From the NCBI GenBank assembly GCA_902791885.1, contig CADAXO010000009.1:1-23343 (forward strand): 23,343 bases of DNA, given 5' to 3'. The translations under genes and the position numbers were made by a program. The notes below the pieces were generated by a model that searched no databases, was not told the DNA's origin, and was given only the letters and a program-made list of their open reading frames with translations. Source of the DNA: Oscillospiraceae bacterium. Its GTDB lineage: Bacteria; Bacillota_A; Clostridia; Saccharofermentanales; Saccharofermentanaceae. Below, in pieces: positions 19,948-23,343 of the stretch. How positions within the stretch are numbered: the first letter of the stretch is position 1; each line of letters begins with the position of its first letter.

Positions 19948-22823
19948 ACCGCCTCGACAGATTCAGATTCGGTAATCTTCATAAAAGAAGGGTGTTCCTT
20001 GTCCTTGTACTGATCCTTATTATGCTCATTATTTCTTTGGGTTTTCTTACGTTTATCGGATTCTTCGGAAGCCGTGCGGAGCTTCCTCGTATCAGGGCTT
20101 CAGCTCAGCTTACTTCCGACAGGACTGAGGGTGTAGGAATAAATGTCATTGATATTCCTGATGCCAATCTGATTGACGAGCCTTTCTTCAATAAAGAGGA
20201 CGGTTTTATATCGGCTACCGTTATGGATGCAGGCGGCAATTATATCTACTTCGATCCGTCTGAAGCAGGAAGGCTTTCCACAAGATCCGTAGGTGACAGC
20301 ATCAGCATCTTATCGATAGACGGAAGCGGGAATATGGGCCTTCGCTACAGCGGCAGAACCGTTGGATTCGCTGATACAATGTTCTCAGTTCCGGTAGTTA
20401 TTGAAGATACTTCCGCAATGTGGAATAACGATCCCGTGATCAAGACTGCGGAATGCTCCGGTGAACTTTATCTTCTTACATCATCGGGCAAGATAATATC
20501 TGATGCGGCTATATTACCGGTCGATGAATCCGTTGATGTGCCTTTTACAGATATTGCTTCTGAAGGCATAAATATCTATGCGCTTACCAAGACCGGTGAT
20601 GTTTATATTTCAGCCGACTGCGGTCCTTTCACTCTTTACGGATCATGTGCTTTGTCTGACGGTTCAGAAGCGTCTCATATCGCATGCGTAAACGGCAATG
20701 TTGTCGTATTTACTTCAGACGGTAAGATATGTTCCGTAACGGCAGAAGGAAGTACATTAACGGGCGAGGCAGAAGTGTCTTTTGTTGCTTCGGGTGAAGG
20801 GTATTTGGTCTTTTGTACCGATAATGAAGTATTCGTTTCTTTCAACGGTATTTTCATTTCTAAGCTTACCTCGGTCGACAGTATTCTTCGTGAAGGAGAC
20901 AGGATCACCGATCTTGAAGCGGGAGAGACTACAGCATATGTGCTTACCCAGTACGGCAAACTTATAAGGATCAATATGAACGATACCGCACCTTTGACTG
21001 ATTCTGTCGACATATCTTCTATAGAACCTGTACAGATCTGTCCTTCGGGTAATTACGGCGTTATAGCGGTAGCAGCCGATAAACAGGCTTATTTCGTATC
21101 CGTGATCGAGGAAACACCGAGGACTTTGGGTATGCCGGGGGTATCAGTGGATGATGTAATGATGTTCGGTAATGACAAGTACATCGTAAGAAGCGGCAAT
21201 GTTCTTTATGAGACATCCATCAAGGCGGCAGTTGAAGTGGATCTTCCAATTGCCGATGACCTGATTCTCGAGGGCGATGTATGCATCATCAAGAGCCGCT
21301 CCACGAATGTCGGTTCATGGGATCTTTACGGGGACACGGATCTGGTCCCCAACGATTCGGGTGTCAGTATTATTGGCAGCGGCGACGGTCTTCACGCGAT
21401 ATCGAGAGTATTGCCAGGCACTGCCGAAGAGCTTTTCGAGCGCAATCTTTTCTACAGAATAGAGCTTATGGTATCCGCGGACAGGGATGATGCCCTGCTC
21501 AGTATGTGGATCGAAGGAGAGACTTTCGGTGCCAGAGGTCAGCATGCGGCTGATGTTATGACACAGCCGGGTTCGGTCTCTTATGTATTCGCCGTTACTG
21601 AGGATATGCTCTCGGATGAGTCCTTAAGGCTTAACATTTCATTCGAGGGGGAAGCTGTGTTTAATATCGAGAGTATCTATGTGGGCCTCGACCGCTACGA
21701 TATCAACGATGCCCAGTCTGACTTTATCGATTCAATAGTGGAGTCCGCTCCGTCTGCTTTAAGATTTGCTTCCACGGTTCCCGGAAGCAACGGATACTGT
21801 GAAGAGACTTTCTACGGAATCAGTGCTTCGTCCCTTGAGACGGAGATGAACCTTTGTAAGGATTCGGGAGCCAACCCCTGGCTTGTATTGGGTTCTGCTA
21901 TCTCGCAGGAAGATGTAAATAATATTATGGGTTATCTGTGCGGATCGGTCACTCATGAATACGGTAAAAGAAGGATAGATAACGGAACTGCGCTTCCGTG
22001 GAGCCGTCAGTTCGATACTATCTATATTGAGATAGGGGACAGCGACGGAATATTCCTTTCGGACTATCAGAGGGGCGCATATGTATCTTATGTCATTAAT
22101 CTTTTCGAGAAGTCCGAGTTCTATATCGGTATTAAGGATAAAGTTGTCTTTATTGACGGCATGAACTATGAGGGAGGCACTGTGCTTTCCGATGCTGACA
22201 GACATGCTTCCGGCTTGTATATCGATGCAATTGCTGATGAGAACGGCGAGAGACTGCCCTTTACGGCTGCTGCTTCAGTTGCTGTTGAGGATGCCGTAAG
22301 CCGTGCTCCGAGATCGCCTTCAAGAGGTATGGAAGGATATGAGTATGTCTCATCGCTTCATATAAACGATTCATACACTTCTTCAAATTATACCAGTGCT
22401 GATGTAGTGGCAGCGATACTTAATGCGGAGACCGTGTTCACGGACATTATCATGATCGATTCCGATATGGATGCATGCCGCGTTATACCGACGTTAAGAG
22501 ACCTCATCGGAGGAGGCCTTATGTACTGTGAGGTGCTGGATCCGCTGGATACTTCTTCGCTTTATACTGCCGAGTATTTCAACTCGTCATGCGGTACGAT
22601 GCTTATTGATTCCGATTCAAGCATAATCCTTGTTGTCGCGAACTATTCGAACACAATACAGCAGTTCACTTATATAAGCGATTCATTCGATACTTCGTCA
22701 GGGTCTTATATCAGATATGCTTCTGACGGAAGAGCGCTTATGGAAAGGGACCTCGATAACTTCGGACAGCGTCAGCTTTTGCAGGCGGGCGAGTATATGG
22801 TTATCGAAGTCCCAAAAGAATAA
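19944..22823 (+). CDS. Large membrane-anchored extracytoplasmic protein: propeller-like, carbohydrate-binding-like and glycosidase-fold-like regions
   Basis: A 959-residue protein I cannot assign to a named family. A basic start (MNRLDRFRFGNLHKRR) precedes one membrane segment at about residues 17-43; the rest should be outside. Residues about 90-440 hold repeated strands of the type xVYVLTxxGKI (LLTSSGKI, ALTKTGDV, VFTSDGKI, VLTQYGKL), like a beta-propeller. About 459-586 looks like a jelly-roll carbohydrate-binding module. From 590 the order ALRFAS..PG, LCKDSGANPWLVLGSA and IYIEIGDSDG (E696 to D701) recalls GH51-type TIM barrels, where the last motif is normally EIGNE. The acid/base glutamate would be replaced by S700, so it may be non-catalytic. 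A beta-rich region ends the protein. AGGAGG is seven bases before the ATG. Domain assignments are inference from pattern; the anchor and length are seen directly. Confidence 0.8.
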   Translation: MNRLDRFRFGNLHKRRVFLVLVLILIMLIISLGFLTFIGFFGSRAELPRIRASAQLTSDRTEGVGINVIDIPDANLIDEPFFNKEDGFISATVMDAGGNYIYFDPSEAGRLSTRSVGDSISILSIDGSGNMGLRYSGRTVGFADTMFSVPVVIEDTSAMWNNDPVIKTAECSGELYLLTSSGKIISDAAILPVDESVDVPFTDIASEGINIYALTKTGDVYISADCGPFTLYGSCALSDGSEASHIACVNGNVVVFTSDGKICSVTAEGSTLTGEAEVSFVASGEGYLVFCTDNEVFVSFNGIFISKLTSVDSILREGDRITDLEAGETTAYVLTQYGKLIRINMNDTAPLTDSVDISSIEPVQICPSGNYGVIAVAADKQAYFVSVIEETPRTLGMPGVSVDDVMMFGNDKYIVRSGNVLYETSIKAAVEVDLPIADDLILEGDVCIIKSRSTNVGSWDLYGDTDLVPNDSGVSIIGSGDGLHAISRVLPGTAEELFERNLFYRIELMVSADRDDALLSMWIEGETFGARGQHAADVMTQPGSVSYVFAVTEDMLSDESLRLNISFEGEAVFNIESIYVGLDRYDINDAQSDFIDSIVESAPSALRFASTVPGSNGYCEETFYGISASSLETEMNLCKDSGANPWLVLGSAISQEDVNNIMGYLCGSVTHEYGKRRIDNGTALPWSRQFDTIYIEIGDSDGIFLSDYQRGAYVSYVINLFEKSEFYIGIKDKVVFIDGMNYEGGTVLSDADRHASGLYIDAIADENGERLPFTAAASVAVEDAVSRAPRSPSRGMEGYEYVSSLHINDSYTSSNYTSADVVAAILNAETVFTDIIMIDSDMDACRVIPTLRDLIGGGLMYCEVLDPLDTSSLYTAEYFNSSCGTMLIDSDSSIILVVANYSNTIQQFTYISDSFDTSSGSYIRYASDGRALMERDLDNFGQRQLLQAGEYMVIEVPKE

Positions 22824-22830
22824 GCTTTTA

Positions 22831-23343
22831 TCAGGAAATACCCGTTACTGTGTAATCCTTATCGGTAATTACTTTGGTGAGCATCTCGTCGGTAACATCG
22901 CCGTCGAGCTCTACAACAGCAGTTCCGTTCTCGTGTGATACTTCAGCCGTGATAACACCAGGGATATCCATGAGAGCATTTCTTACTGACTTCTCACAAT
23001 GCATACACATCATGCCTTCGATCTTAATTGTTTTGGTTGCCATATTCGTGGTTCCTCCTGTTATTTCCTGCGGGAGCTCCGCGGGTTTACTTATTCTTCT
23101 GTCGCGCCTTGAAGAAGACACATCGAAAAGGTTTATTCTTAATGCATTCATGCATACCATGAAGCTTGAGATGCTCATGGCGGCTGCACCCATAACGGGT
23201 TTGAAATAGATGTTAAGTCCGTAAAGCGCACCTGCTGCTATAGGTATGAGAAGAATGTTATAGATAAATGCCCAGAAAAGATTCTCATGGATTATCGTGA
23301 CGGTCCTTCTGGACAGCCTTATCGCTGCGGGAACGTCTGTGAG
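22831..23343 (-). CDS. copA: Copper-exporting P-type ATPase (CopA), C-terminal part with fused heavy-metal domain; cut by window edge
   Basis: The 3' end of a Cu+ ATPase gene whose start lies beyond 23343. The first visible residues, LTDVPAAIRLSRRTVTII, then ENLFWAFIYNI and the last helix with MGAAAMSISS and NALRINLF, are the typical C-terminal end of CopA. The frame has no stop there. It continues through a linker (DVSSSRRDRRISKPAELPQE) into a 70-residue heavy-metal-associated domain with the copper ligands in GMMCMHC. That domain begins with an internal ATG at 23043, with its own ribosome binding site, so a free CopZ-like chaperone might also be made. The gene converges on the 959-residue protein, with only seven bases between stops. 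Clostridial CopA proteins with a C-terminal metal domain are known. The fusion is directly visible; separate production of the chaperone is inference. Confidence 0.92.
   Translation of the reverse strand, partial: LTDVPAAIRLSRRTVTIIHENLFWAFIYNILLIPIAAGALYGLNIYFKPVMGAAAMSISSFMVCMNALRINLFDVSSSRRDRRISKPAELPQEITGGTTNMATKTIKIEGMMCMHCEKSVRNALMDIPGVITAEVSHENGTAVVELDGDVTDEMLTKVITDKDYTVTGIS
23041..23059 (-). promoter_or_regulatory. Internal ribosome binding site and ATG at the CopA/heavy-metal-domain junction
   Basis: Reading leftward, AGGAGG (23059-23054) is followed by ten bases and ATG (23043-23041), in frame with copA. Initiation here would give a 70-residue protein starting MATKTIKIEGMMCMHC, the size of a free CopZ. 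In the copA frame AGGAGG spans an ACA-GGA-GGA (Thr-Gly-Gly) stretch, so it may simply encode the linker. Confidence 0.5.

Noticed and set aside
22831..23043. CopZ annotated as a wholly separate gene
   Set aside because: The frame is open from the CopA helices through to the CopZ-like stop, so a single fused gene is the simpler reading; independent initiation is reported only as a finding.
22874..23209. Open frame of 111 codons on the plus strand
   Set aside because: Antisense to the copA C-terminal region, which has clear CopA and heavy-metal-domain motifs on the minus strand.

Overview
This window looks like chromosomal DNA from a low-to-mid GC Gram-positive anaerobe of the class Clostridia. 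The reasons are: bacterial-type Shine-Dalgarno sites of the GGAGG kind before most genes; TTG and GTG starts beside ATG; CCA encoded in both tRNA genes; the Firmicute neighbourhoods secG-rnr and ireB-ruvX-DUF1292; MtaB next to them; and a copper ATPase with a heavy-metal domain at its C-terminus. No phage, transposase, integrase, CRISPR array or rRNA gene was seen. Most of the window is ordinary housekeeping DNA, with several less common proteins between.

Layout. 59-3320 (+): metG, a TatD-family hydrolase and a small anchored protein, in one tightly packed operon. 3368-3619 (+): a near-consensus promoter, tRNA-Val(TAC), an abnormal tRNA-Phe(GAA) and a terminator. 3648-6042 (-): two overlapping genes, a secreted or anchored phosphodiester glycosidase (NAGPA family) and an unrecognised membrane-anchored protein. 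6167-8917 (+): a Ca2+-type P-type ATPase. 8999-11317 (+): secG, a terminator, then rnr. 11318-12734 (-): a glycosyltransferase and an HPr-like protein that lacks the active-site histidine, preceded by what looks like a leaderless promoter. 12912-14174 (+): a secreted NlpC/P60-like protein with eight cell-wall-binding repeats. 14246-14425: terminator outflow, a region of repeated half-sites, and the aspS promoter. 14426-17502 (+): aspS and mtaB, overlapping by one base. 17572-19056 (+): ireB, ruvX and two DUF1292-type genes. 19063-22823 (+): a CPBP intramembrane protease overlapping a 959-residue anchored extracytoplasmic protein. 22831-23343 (-): the 3' end of a copper P-type ATPase gene that runs in frame into a CopZ-like domain and continues past the right edge.

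How the genes work together. One theme is translation: MetRS, AspRS, two tRNAs, the t6A37 methylthiotransferase MtaB, and RNA enzymes (RNase R, and RuvX, which matures pre-16S rRNA). The second is the cell surface: SecG, NAGPA-family protein, glycosyltransferase, wall-binding hydrolase, CPBP protease and the 959-residue protein. IreB links to the PASTA-kinase (IreK/PrkC) control of wall stress. The third is cation handling by the Ca2+ and Cu+ ATPases. I found no clear new defence or mobile system. The points most worth checking are the defective-looking tRNA-Phe, the embedded CopZ start inside copA, the apparently inactivated glycosidase fold in the 959-residue protein, and the Crh-like HPr protein.
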